64,000 nucleotides of DNA from Mytilisepta virgata (lineage: Eukaryota; Mollusca; Bivalvia; Mytilida; Mytilidae), in the NCBI GenBank assembly GCA_028015205.1, contig CM051521.1, positions 92,604,513 to 92,668,512 of the forward strand, given 5' to 3'. The position numbers and the translations under genes are program-made. Positions 22,734-31,645 of this stretch are shown here, one piece after another; the stretch's first letter is position 1; every line of letters begins with the position of its first letter. A model generated the notes under the pieces. It searched no databases. It was not told the DNA's origin and saw only the letters and a program-made list of their open reading frames with translations.

Positions 22734-23376
22734 TTTTTCTATTTTTCTTTGTAATATGTTCCAATTCCTCCGTCACATAGAGTCATTGCTGTCTTCAGCT
22801 GGAGGTGGGTCGTAGTCGTTCAATACACGGTTAAGCAGATATTTTCGTTTTTCTACGGCCTAATCCCATGATTCTTTTGATTCGTAGTCTTCCTATTCTC
22901 TCCAGCGTTTAGCCGTTTTTCTTGATCTCTCTATGTACGGGGTCTTTATTTATGTCTTGATGCCAGGACACCAGTCCGAGGTAATGCTTTCGTATTTCGT
23001 CTCTGTATGAGTCAAACATGTCTCTATATGCTGCCAAGCGTGCCTTGTCTTCTTCCATTCCGGCTTCCACTACTTCGTTTACTGTCTGTGAGTATTCCGA
23101 TTGATGTACTTGAAATGTTGCTATTGCTGCTGAGGAGGTGAAGGTGGGATTCTCACTGTTTCGTTATAAGTCACCTCTTAGTCTCGTTGATGTTACGATG
23201 GATACAAAAGATGGCTGCGTTCATGTAACGCGGACCTGAAAGAGAACACCCTTATGAAACAGAAATTTTAGAGTCTTTACCGGACGGGAACGAATGTTCT
23301 CGGTCTCGTTGATGCTACGACGGACATCAAAGATGGCTGCCCCCAAGTAACGCGGACCTGAAAGGGAACACCCTAA
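22734..23376 (+). repeat. Left arm of the giant inverted repeat, inner part
   Basis: Mirror of 23647-25100 except that the counterpart of about 23907-24720 is missing. The junction 'GAAATGTTGCTATTGC' fuses 'GAAATGTT' from one side and 'GTTGCTATTGC' from the other, so a GTT microhomology deletion is likely. It includes the 3' remnant of the zinc-finger gene on the minus strand (about 22750-23113) with the same two stop codons as the right copy. Confidence 0.85.
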
Positions 23377-23646
23377 TGAAACGAAAATTTCAGAGTCTTT
23401 CCGGACGGGAACGAACGTTTACGGATTTCAGTCCTAACCATAACCCTAACTCCAGATCTAACCCTAACCCTAACTCTAACCCTAACCCTAGTTCTAACCC
23501 TAACCCTAACTCTAACCCTAACCTTAGTCCTGCTTCTAACCCTTATCGTAGGTCTGTCTCGTACTCCTACTCTAACCGGTCCATACCCCACGCCGGTGGT
23601 TCACTGGTGCAAGCGTGACAAACACGAGGCAAACAGTCACGCTTGC
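23377..23646. other. Asymmetric centre of the palindrome, with telomere-like repeats
   Basis: The last inverted base pairs are CCCTAA at 23371-23376 and TTAGGG at 23647-23652. Between them lies 270 bp of one-sided sequence: a second partial copy of the roughly 130-bp arm repeat ('GAGTCTTTCCGGACGGGAAC'), then degenerate CCCTAA hexamers (seven perfect among variants CTCTAA, TTCTAA and CCCTAG) at about 23432-23545, largely organised as 18-bp triplets. TTAGGG is the usual molluscan telomere unit. Confidence 0.8.
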
Positions 23647-24039
23647 TTAGGGTGTTCCCTTTCAGGTCCGCGTTACTTGGGGGCAGCCATCTTTGATGTC
23701 CGTCGTAGCATCAACGAGACCGAGAACATTCGTTCCCGTCCGGTAAAGACTCTAAAATTTCTGTTTCATAAGGGTGTTCTCTTTCAGGTCCGCGTTACAT
23801 GAACGCAGCCATCTTTTGTATCCATCGTAACATCAACGAGACTAAGAGGTGACTTATAACGAAACAGTGAGAATCCCACCTTCACCTCCTCAGCAGCAAT
23901 AGCAACAACGAACAGCGAACTGTGTGGGGTAATCTTCGTCTCTATGACACCAATGAAAAGCTTTTAACGAAAATATAATCAGAGGTTTTGTTTAATTTCG
24001 TCAGTTGTTTGAAGACCGTCAAACAACACACACGTATCA

Positions 24040-24498
24040 ATGGCATCGAAAACGCCTCTCGTTGATTTAGTGGTTCCTGCTAGATATTTAATACCTGTGG
24101 ATCTTTCTAACACCAAAGCAAAACCACAAAGGAAAAGGAAATTACTTCTAACCAAAGTGAAGAGAACCAAACGGCTGGATAACACAAGTGGAGGACCCAA
24201 CAAAGTGGATCCAAACAAGAAATGTAAAAAGTGTCAAACGAACAAGAGCTTTGCGGACTTCTACAAAAACATGAATATCTGCAAGGGATGTAGAAGGATT
24301 GACAACGAGTGGAAAAGACTTAAAAGAGACCTCATCAGAAAAGTGAAATCTGAACTGCAACAATGTCGAAACGAATACTTTGCCAAACGCTTGTGTATGA
24401 ATCAACAAGCCGCTGAGGAACCTGTATCTAATATAAGCACTTGCAGGACGACCGGAACTCATTCTGCTATCGACTACCAGGAAATAAAGACGTCTTAA
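24040..24498 (+). CDS. Cys4 zinc-finger ORF, first part
   Basis: 152 residues. A basic N-terminal third ('KAKPQRKRKLLL', 'KVKRTKRL') is followed by a Cys4 module 'CKKCQTNKSFADFYKNMN' and then 'ICKGC' (about residues 67-88). A basic helix 'NEWKRLKRDLIRKVKSEL' comes next. This suggests a nucleic-acid-binding protein. A TATA-like ATATAAT near 23973 and TCAGTTG near 24000 lie suitably upstream. The frame ends with one TAA, and the next ORF begins at the very next base in the same frame, so the two were probably one gene. The left-arm counterpart is deleted. Confidence 0.5.
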   Translation: MASKTPLVDLVVPARYLIPVDLSNTKAKPQRKRKLLLTKVKRTKRLDNTSGGPNKVDPNKKCKKCQTNKSFADFYKNMNICKGCRRIDNEWKRLKRDLIRKVKSELQQCRNEYFAKRLCMNQQAAEEPVSNISTCRTTGTHSAIDYQEIKTS

Positions 24499-25067
24499 AT
24501 GTATACCTGTGGATACCAATCCAAGCAAAACTTTAACCTAGTGCGACACAAAAAGAATGCACATGGTATTGAAGAGGATTCAACAGACTATAGTGATTCA
24601 GCTTCAGACACCACCACAGAAGCCGATAACGATGAATCGGAACAAAGTAGTGACCATGGATCCAACGAAGACTCCGAAGAGCTTTGCGAACAGTCCCTAT
24701 GGGAAGTCGTTTTGAACATAACATTTCAAGTACATCAATCGGAATACTCACAGACAGTAAACGAAGTAGTGGAAGCCGGAATGGAAGAAGACAAGGCACG
24801 CTTGGCAGCATATAGAGACATGTTTGACTCATACAGAGACGAAATACGAAAGCATTACCTCGGACTGGTGTCCTGGCATCAAGACATAAATAAAGACCCC
24901 GTACATAGAGAGATCAAGAAAAACGGCTAAACGCTGGAGAGAATAGGAAGACTACGAATCAAAAGAATCATGGGATTAGGCCGTAGAAAAACGAAAATAT
25001 CTGCTTAACCGTGTATTGAACGACTACGACCCACCTCCAGCTGAAGACAGCAATGACTCTATGTGAC
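24499..25067 (+). pseudogene. Zinc-finger gene, second part, decayed
   Basis: In frame with the preceding ORF after a single TAA. It shows a C2H2-like finger lacking its first cysteine ('CGYQSKQNFNLVRHKKNAH'), an acidic serine-rich linker, and a helical region ('EDKARLAAYRDMFDSYRDEI', 'HYLGLVSWHQDI'). The open frame stops at 24930. In another frame the protein-like sequence carries on ('AVEKRKYLLN', 'DYDPPPAEDSN') to a stop near 25067, but with two in-frame TAG codons. The left arm (22750-23113) carries the same frameshift and both TAG codons, so the decay preceded arm duplication or was spread by conversion. Confidence 0.55.
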
Positions 25068-25099
25068 GGAGGAATTGGAACATATTACAAAGAAAAACA

Positions 25100-25345
25100 G
25101 AAAAAAAATATAACAAAAAAAGGGAAGGAGGGTAATGCAGCCTATATATGTTTATACATATATATAGCCAGTCACAAGCCTGGACAAATGCAGAGTGACC
25201 TTAAAAAATTGAGCAGGATTAATGCAGCCTATCTTATGATAGCCAGTCACAAGCCTGGATAAATGCAGAGTGGACTTTTAAATAACCCGGATCTAAGGGT
25301 GCTCTCGCACAGATCCAATCTTTGACTAACGACAATCGACCACCA
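25100..25345. other. Non-coding arm segment; insertion site left empty
   Basis: Counterpart of 16650-16890. The A-tract at about 25102-25110 corresponds to the T-tract where the 5.84-kb cluster entered the left arm. Confidence 0.7.
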
Positions 25346-25660
25346 CTAGCAACAGCGGCGAAAACAGCGACAAGTTGCCCCAAAACTGAAATGAGGTAAG
25401 GTCATCATTAGCAGAGCAAGAGAAAAACAGCGATGAGCAGCAAAAAGCAAGAGAATGGGTGCAGCCATCTTTGATGTCCATCTAACATCATCGAGACAGA
25501 GAACATTCGTCCCCGTCCTGAAATGGAAGTATCTTAGTTCTCCGGTCTCTGCGTTTCTCAGTATAAATCCAAACGACACGTTGATCTTGAAGGTCGTATT
25601 TTGTAGGTTGAATGTGTGGCGAACCATATCAGGAAAGGTGGCGGATGTAATCTCGTTCAT
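25346..25660 (-). CDS. Conserved 'KINVSFGFILRN' ORF, C-terminally replaced (right copy)
   Basis: 104 residues from the first ATG. It matches the left copy apart from Ile/Thr and Cys/Arg changes in the replaced tail, while the conserved N-terminal half is identical. It is divergent from the BH1-like ORF, about 200 bp apart, so the interval probably holds two promoters. A minus-strand TATATATAG at about 25756-25748 is a candidate TATA box. The protein is probably truncated, and its function is unknown. Confidence 0.45.
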   Translation of the reverse strand: MNEITSATFPDMVRHTFNLQNTTFKINVSFGFILRNAETGELRYFHFRTGTNVLCLDDVRWTSKMAAPILLLFAAHRCFSLALLMMTLPHFSFGATCRCFRRCC

Positions 25661-25818
25661 CCTGAACACGATTGTCGGTATTTTCCTCTGTCCAGGTGGA
25701 CTGCCAGTGCCTCAGATACAAAACCCCGGTATGGGATCTTCTGGCAACACTATATATACATGTACATATGTAGACAGTTACAAGTTTGTCAATGCAGAGT
25801 AGTCTCATGTCATAAATG

Positions 25819-25850
25819 TATAAAAGGAAGTGAAGATAGTCAGAGAAGTC
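25819..25850 (+). promoter_or_regulatory. TATA box and start region of the BH1-like ORF
   Basis: TATAAAAGG at 25819-25827 lies 41 bp before the ATG at 25860. An initiator-like GTCATTC at about 25849 falls 30 bp downstream of the TATA box, leaving a leader of about ten bases. Confidence 0.6.
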
Positions 25851-25859
25851 ATTCGTACG

Positions 25860-26090
25860 ATGGACCCCTTCCAAGTATACGAGAGAATCGTCACTGCCAT
25901 GTTCGAAGACGGTGTGGTGAACCAAGGAAGACTGGTCGTATTGTCGGCGTTTACTCGTACCTATTGTGAGCAGTTTCCGGATTGGGCGCCACATATTTGG
26001 ACAGTGTACCATCGTGTTGATCTATCGAAACGGTTGGAATTGACCAATGAAAATACCAGATTTTCGACCAATCGGAACGGGAGAAGTTAA
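25860..26090 (+). CDS. Small ORF with BH1-like motif (right copy)
   Basis: 76 residues from the first ATG after a good TATA box; the GTG 30 bases upstream is not used. Residues 8-35 or so, ending with 'DGVVNQGRLVVLSAF', follow the pattern of the BH1 motif of Bcl-2-family proteins (acidic-Gly, Asn, Gly-Arg, then hydrophobics). The highly conserved Trp is Gln here. No BH2 or membrane anchor is visible and the protein is about half the usual size, so it would be a minimal or truncated homologue, or a chance resemblance. Viral apoptosis inhibitors of this fold are common in animal DNA viruses, which would suit the element. Both arms encode the identical protein. Confidence 0.45.
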   Translation: MDPFQVYERIVTAMFEDGVVNQGRLVVLSAFTRTYCEQFPDWAPHIWTVYHRVDLSKRLELTNENTRFSTNRNGRS

Positions 26091-26216
26091 CCAATCACGA
26101 TGTCGGAAAGATAGCCAATCCTGTTTCACGTTTCATAATATAAGAACCAATCCAGTCCATCTTTACAAATATATATATATAAATAGACCAGCAAGAAGAA
26201 GAATCAGTCAGCCGAC
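26044..26216 (+). promoter_or_regulatory. CCAAT-array/TATA promoter of the PC4-like gene (right)
   Basis: CCAAT at 26044, 26068, 26091, 26115 and 26147 (spacings 24, 23, 24, 32 bp), all in the same orientation. TATAAATA at 26178-26185 follows, then initiator TCAGTC with its A at 26206, 28 bp past the TATA start, and ATG at 26217. This is a complete, textbook-spaced RNA polymerase II promoter with an NF-Y-type array. Confidence 0.78.
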
Positions 26217-26732
26217 ATGTCTCGTAAAGAAAAGAAAACCAAAGACCAGACCGAGAGCGATATCGTCCAAGACGCCATGACAGCTTCCGATATTCCTTTG
26301 AAAGTACTACTTGCTGGAGGAACGTATGCAGAGCTGACAGAATGGAATGGCAGTAAAAGAGTAGATCTCAGATTTTGGGAAAGTGAAACGGTGCCCACCA
26401 AGACCGGAGTGAGCTTATCTTTGATACAATGGAAAGCTTTATGCGAGACTACTGATGTTCTGGATGATTTGATCGGTAGAGTACAGGATAAAGAACTAGT
26501 CGACTGGAGATATCACATTGGGGACAATGTATTCGTCACCGTCAAATCCCCATACCCCACTATTTGGATAAGAAAGCACTTTATACCCCGGGGAGACTGG
26601 ACCTATCGTCCAACAAAGAGAGGAATCGGCTTGGACACCTTCGAATGGAAAGAACTGAAGAAGATCATACCTTTGTTTGAAGAGAAAGAACCAGAACTTA
26701 AAACATTGACTGATGTAGATTTTGTAAAATAA
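26217..26732 (+). CDS. Tandem PC4-like ssDNA-binding/coactivator protein (right copy)
   Basis: 171 residues, intact, preceded by an 11-base leader after the predicted initiator. Two PC4-like repeats as in the left copy. In the second, the aromatic/basic β-strand stretch 'IWIRKHFIPRGDW' is followed by 'RGIGLDTFEWKELKKI', the β-hairpin plus helix typical of p15. The stop codon lies inside an AATAAA (26728-26733), which can serve as poly(A) signal, followed by a GT-rich stretch. Likely a DNA-binding accessory factor of the element. Single-domain PC4 is a nuclear coactivator in animals, so capture from a host and internal duplication is possible. Confidence 0.75.
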   Translation: MSRKEKKTKDQTESDIVQDAMTASDIPLKVLLAGGTYAELTEWNGSKRVDLRFWESETVPTKTGVSLSLIQWKALCETTDVLDDLIGRVQDKELVDWRYHIGDNVFVTVKSPYPTIWIRKHFIPRGDWTYRPTKRGIGLDTFEWKELKKIIPLFEEKEPELKTLTDVDFVK

Positions 26733-26760
26733 AATATGAAACTGTTTCATTTGTGTTTGT
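26728..26760 (+). terminator. Poly(A) signal overlapping the PC4-like stop codon
   Basis: AATAAA at 26728-26733 includes the TAA stop. A small inverted repeat ATGAAAC-T-GTTTCAT and GT-rich 'TTTGTGTTTGTCG' follow, as expected for cleavage and polyadenylation. The mirror copy is in the left arm at about 15233-15265. Confidence 0.55.
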
Positions 26761-27264
26761 CGTCGATAAATATCCCAGTATACAATCACATCGATCAGTC
26801 TTGATCTACCAATCAAACCGACAACATGAGTACCGAGTGGCCTTCCGATCATCAGCAGTAAACTACATTCCTTCAGCAGTAGCAGCAGCAGCGATTAAAA
26901 GTGACAAATAGCACCAAAAACTGAAATGAGCACGCGAGTAAGATCATGAGTAGCGATGAACAGCAAAGAGCAAGAGAAGAGCAGCGATGAGCAAGAGAAG
27001 AGCAGTGATGAGCAAGAGAAGAGCAACGATGACGAACAGCGATGACGAACAGCAACAAGCAGCAGGAGCGAAATGAGCACGCGAGTAAGGCCCTGAGTAG
27101 GGATGAGCAGCAAAGAACAAGAAAGGATCAGCGATGAGCAAGAGAAGAGCAGCGATAACGAACAGCAAAAAGCAGCAGGAGCAGTAGTGGCAGCGAAAAT
27201 AGAGACAAGTAGCCCCAAAAAACGAAATAAGCACGCGAGTAAGGTAAGGAGTAGCGATGAACAA

Positions 27265-30062
27265 CAAAGGACAAGAGAAAAACAGTGATGAGCAACAAAG
27301 AGCGAGAGAAAAACAGCCATAAGCAGTAAAGAGCAAGAGAAAAACAGCGATGAGCAGTAAAGAACGAGAGAAAAACAGCGATGACCAGTAAAGAACAAGA
27401 GAAAAACATTGATGAGCAGTAAAGAGCAAGAGAAAAACAGTGATGAGCAACAAAGAACAAGAGAAAAACAGCTATGAGAAGCATAGAGCAAGAGAAAAAC
27501 AGCGATGAGCAGTAAAGAGCAAGAGACAAACAGCGATGAGCTACAAAAACCAAGAGAAAAACATTGATGAGCAGTAAAGAGCAAGAGAAAAACAGCGATG
27601 AGCAACAAAGAGCGAGAGAAAAACAGCGATAAGCAGTAAAGAGCAAGAGAAAAACAGCGATGAGCAACAAAGAACAAGAGAAAAAACAGCGACGAGCAGT
27701 AAACAGCACGAGAAAAACAGTGACGAGCAACAAAAACCAAGAGAAAAACAGCGATGAGCAACAAAGAGCGAGAGAAAAACAGCGATAAGCAGTAAAGAGC
27801 AAGAGAAAAACAGCGATGAGCAACAAAGAACAAGAGAAAAAACAGCGACGAGCAGTAAACAGCACGAGAAAAACAGTGACGAGCAACAAAAACCAAGAGA
27901 AAAACAGCGATGAGCAACAAAGAGCGAGAGAAAAACAGCAATGAGCAGTAAAGAACGAGAGACAAACAGCGATGAGCTACAAAAACCAAGAGAAAAACAG
28001 CGATGAGCAGTAAAGAACAAGAGAAAAACAGCGATGAGCAGCAAAGAACAAGAGAAAAACAGTGATGAGCAGTAAAGAGCAAGAGAAAAACAGTGATGAT
28101 CAACAAAGAACAAGAGGAAAAACAGCCATGAGCAGTAAAGAGCAAGAGAAAAACAGCGATGAGCAGTAAAGAACGAGAGAAAAACAGCGACGAGCAGTAA
28201 AGAACAAGAGAAAAACAGTGATGAGCAACAAAGAACAAGAGAAAAACAGCGATGAGCAGCAAAGAACAAGAGAAAAACAGCGACGAGCAGCAAAGAACAA
28301 GAGAAAAACAGCGACGAGCAACAAAGAACAAGAGAAAAAACAGCGACGAGCAGTAAAGAGCAAGAGAAAAACAGTGATGATCAACAAAGAGCGAGAAAAA
28401 AACAGCGATGAGCAGTAAAGAGCAAGAGAAAAACAGCGATGAGCAGTAAAGAACGAGAGAAAAACAGCGACGAGCAGTAAAGAACAAGAGAAAAACAGTG
28501 ATGAGCAACACAGAACAAGAGAAAAACAGCGATGAGCAGCAAAGAGTACGAGAAAAACAGTGATGATCAACAAAGAGCGAGAGAAAAACAGCCATAAGCA
28601 GTAAAGAGCAAGAGAAAAACAGCGATGAGCAGTAAAGAACGAGAGAAAAACAGTGATGAGCAGTAAAGAACAAGAGAAAAACAGTGATGAGCAGTAAAGA
28701 ACAAGAGAAAAACAGCGATGATCAACAAAGAGCGAGAGAAAAACCAGCGATGAGCAGTAAACAGCACGAGAAAAACAGTGACGACCAGTAAAGAACAAGA
28801 GAAAAACAGTGATGAGCAGTAAAGAACGAGAGAAAAACAGCGACGAGCAGTAAAGAACAAGAGAAAAACAGTGATGAGAAGTAAAGAACAAGAGAAAAAC
28901 AGCGATGAGCAGCAAAGAACAAGAGAAAAACAGCGATGAGCAGCAAAGAGTACGAGAAAAACAGTGATGATCAACAAAGAGCGAGAAAAAAAACAGCCAT
29001 GAGCAGTAAAGAGCAAGAGAAAAACAGCGATGAGCAGTAAAGAACGAGAGAAAAACAGCGACGAGCAGTAAAGAACAAGAGAAAAACAGTGATGAGCAAC
29101 ACAGAACAAGAGAAAAACAGCGATGAGCAGCAAAGAACAAGAGAAAAACAGCGACGAGCAGCAAAGAACAAGAGAAAAACAGCGAGGAGCAGCAAAGAGC
29201 ACGAGAAAAACAGCGACGAGCTACAAAAACCAAGAGAAAAACAGCGATAAGCAGTAACGAGCAAGAGAAAAACAGCGATGAGCAGCAAAGAGTACGAGAA
29301 AAACAGTGATGATCAACAAAGAGCGAGAGAAAAACAGCCATAAGCAGTAAAGAGCAAGAGAAAAACAGCGATGAGCAGTAAAGAACGAGAGAAAAACAGT
29401 GATGAGCAGTAAAGAACAAGAGAAAAACAGCGATGATCAACAAAGAGCGAGAGAAAAACCAGCGATGAGCAGTAAACAGCACGAGAAAAACAGTGACGAC
29501 CAGTAAAGAACATGAGAAAAACAGTGATGAGCAGTAAAGAGCAAGAGAAAAACAGTGATGAGCAACAAAGAACAAGAGAAAAACAGCGACGAGCAGCAAA
29601 GAGCACGAGAAAAACAGCGACGAGCTACAAAAACCAAGAGAAAAACAGCGACGAGCTACAAAAACCAAGAGAAAAACAGCGATAAGTAGTAACGAGCAAG
29701 AGAAAAACAGTGATGAGCCGTAAAGAACAAGAGAAAAACAGTGATGAGCAGTAAAGAGCAAGAGAAAAACAGTGATGAGCAACAAAGAACAAGAGAAAAA
29801 CAGCGATGAGCAGCAAAGAGCACGAGAAAAACAGCGACGAGCTACAAAAACCAAGAGAAAAACAGCGACGAGCTACAAAAACCAAGAGAAAAACAGCGAT
29901 AAGTAGTAACGAGCAAGAGAAAAACAGTGATGAGCGGTAAAGAACAAGAGAAAAACAGTGATGAGCAGTAAAGAGCAAGAGAAAAACAGTGATGAGCAAC
30001 AAAGAACAAGAGAAAAACAGCGATGAGCAGCAAAGAGCACGAGAAAAACAGCGATGAACAAG
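27265..30062. repeat. 31-bp minisatellite, right arm (~90 units)
   Basis: Reverse complement of the left array with the same unit and variant classes. It is shorter by about 320 bp, close to ten units, so the arms have diverged in copy number while point identity stays high. Long minus-strand open frames here are repeat artefacts. Confidence 0.92.
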
Positions 30063-30519
30063 ATAAGAGCAGCAATGACGAACACCAACAAGCAGCAGGA
30101 GCGGAAGCAGCAGCGAAAACACCGACAAGTAACCCCAAGAATCTTAAATCAGCAGGTGAATATAGTCATTATTAGCGATGAGCAGCATGGAGCAGCGAAG
30201 AGCAAGCGAAGAGAAGCGAAGCATAGAGCAATGAAATAGACCGCCGTTGCTAAGGACACCCCTCCATTGAGCGGTGACAAGCATCAACTTGAGGTAAGGG
30301 GACATAATCCAATCCTAGTCCTCACAGAAAACATCACTCACAGATGAAAAGAGCGGGATAAGGGGAGATAATTCAATCAAAGATCCAGAGACGACCGAGA
30401 AGAGCGGGATAAGGGGAGATAATCCAATAGTGTACTTCGTATACTCTCGGACTTCGACATAACAGTGAGGGTATCAGACCGATGAAAGAGCCAGAGACGA
30501 CCGAGAAATGCGGGAAAAT

Positions 30520-30945
30520 GGAGATAATTCACATGGCACTTCCGGGTCCGTGACTGGCGTCACTTCCGTAAACAAAATATGAGAAAATGGCGCCAAAATC
30601 CATTACTTCCGGTTGCGCATGCGCGCAAAAACCACTTCCGGTTCCTACACATGCGCAGACGACACATCCGGGTCCTGGCACGTGACTTACGTCACTTCCG
30701 TAAAGAAATGGCGCGAAAATTCCCTACTTCCGGTTGCGCATGCGCGCAAAAACCACCTCCGGTTCCGCCCGAACATGCGCAGACCACACATCCGGGTCCT
30801 ACCACGTGACTTACGTCACTTCCGTCAACAAATGGCGGGAAAACTACCCACTTCCGGTTGCGCATGCGCGCAAAAATCACTTCCGGTTCCGGTCACCTGA
30901 CTTCCGGTTCCGTCATTTCCGGTTGACGTCACTTCCGGCTCCTCC
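30520..30945. promoter_or_regulatory. Terminal regulatory array, right arm
   Basis: Mirror image of 10721-11140: ACTTCCG/ACTTCCGG ETS sites, TGACGTCA and TTACGTCA, GCGCATGCGC three times, CACGTG twice, and GGCGCCAAAA/GGCGGGAAAA. It lacks the 16 bp that give the left end one extra ETS-CRE unit. Confidence 0.7.
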
Positions 30946-30996
30946 ACCTCAGCTCCTCCACCTCAAATCATAATTTGCCTGTGCCCACATACTACT

Positions 30997-31002
30997 ATTG
31001 TA
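30997..31002. repeat. Right target-site duplication ATTGTA
   Basis: Directly follows ACTACT, the last bases of the inverted repeat, and matches 10657-10662. Confidence 0.85.
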
Positions 31003-31645
31003 ACAATTTCCTGCTTCAGTTGTTCTCTACTTATTTACAAACAATTAAAATCAACAGATAACAAAGAAAAAAGCAAAAGATTTGGGAAAATTTTGTGCCA
31101 TCAATTATTCACAACTTAGTCTTAACATCGATCAAAGATCATGAAGATATCAGTAAAGGAATATAATGATTTTTAGGGAAACCAAACAGATAGCTTCTTA
31201 ACCAGTTTTAGATCGATTTCTTTAAATTTATTCCATTCCTGACTTCCGGATACCGCGTTTCTCATAGTTTGATTGTATAAAGCTTCACTGACTGATTGTT
31301 ACTTGTATCAGTTTCAACTCTGCTATAAATGTAACAGGTACTACACTCCTCATCAGAATCCTCATAAAAACCACGTATAACAATTAACTTCAGGTAAACA
31401 GGCGTATGTACATTGAAGCAGTGAAAAAGTTCTGGGTCGCTCTCAAGTGAAAAGTATATTCTGTTTGATGGCTTTCTGAAAGAAAATGTTGTGTATTATA
31501 AGACCAGAGACACGAGGTATATTAGCGCGTTTGAAATTTGCGCAGAGTAATATGCCATAATCCATTTAACCATAAACAAATCTTTTGTAAGAAAAATCTT
31601 GTTTTCTTGTACATTTTCACCTTTGTTTTATATTCATTCATATTA
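31003..31645. other. AT-rich intergenic
   Basis: No ORF, RNA gene or repeat structure recognised. Confidence 0.5.

Larger units (their letters stand above)
10663..30996. mobile_element. Giant palindromic Polinton/adintovirus-like element
   Basis: Starts AGTAGTATGTGGGCACAGGC and ends with its exact complement (ending ACTACT), between 6-bp duplications ATTGTA. Inverted identity does not stop after a few hundred bases but runs through the minisatellite, the PC4-like gene, the BH1-like ORF and the zinc-finger remnant to a 270-bp core. Removing the nested insertion at 16891-22733 leaves about 14.5 kb. Polintons/Mavericks are known for 6-bp TSDs, 5'-AG termini, long TIRs and 15-20 kb length, and I rest the affiliation on those traits. 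There is no family-B polymerase, retroviral-type integrase, packaging ATPase, protease or capsid gene. If the affiliation is right, this is a non-autonomous derivative. The arms look over 99% identical by eye (proteins identical, scattered small indels), implying recent origin or conversion. Confidence 0.82.
23647..30996 (-). repeat. Right arm of the giant inverted repeat
   Basis: Continuous 7.35-kb arm. It carries everything the left arm has, without the nested insertion, plus about 815 bp (about 23907-24720) deleted on the left. It is the better template for the ancestral half-element. Confidence 0.9.

Noticed and set aside
23432..23545. A true chromosome end or telomere
   Set aside because: Short, degenerate, internal and one-directional between two element arms.
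23373..23618. Arg-Val and Asn-Pro repeat ORFs
   Set aside because: They are translations of telomere-like hexamers.
24148..24528. 126-codon minus-strand ORF, and 99 codons at 24533-24832
   Set aside because: Both are antisense shadows of the zinc-finger ORFs, which have the recognisable Cys motifs.
10663..30996. Complete virus or autonomous Polinton
   Set aside because: No polymerase, integrase, ATPase, protease or capsid reading frame is seen in any frame of either arm; only accessory-type genes are present.
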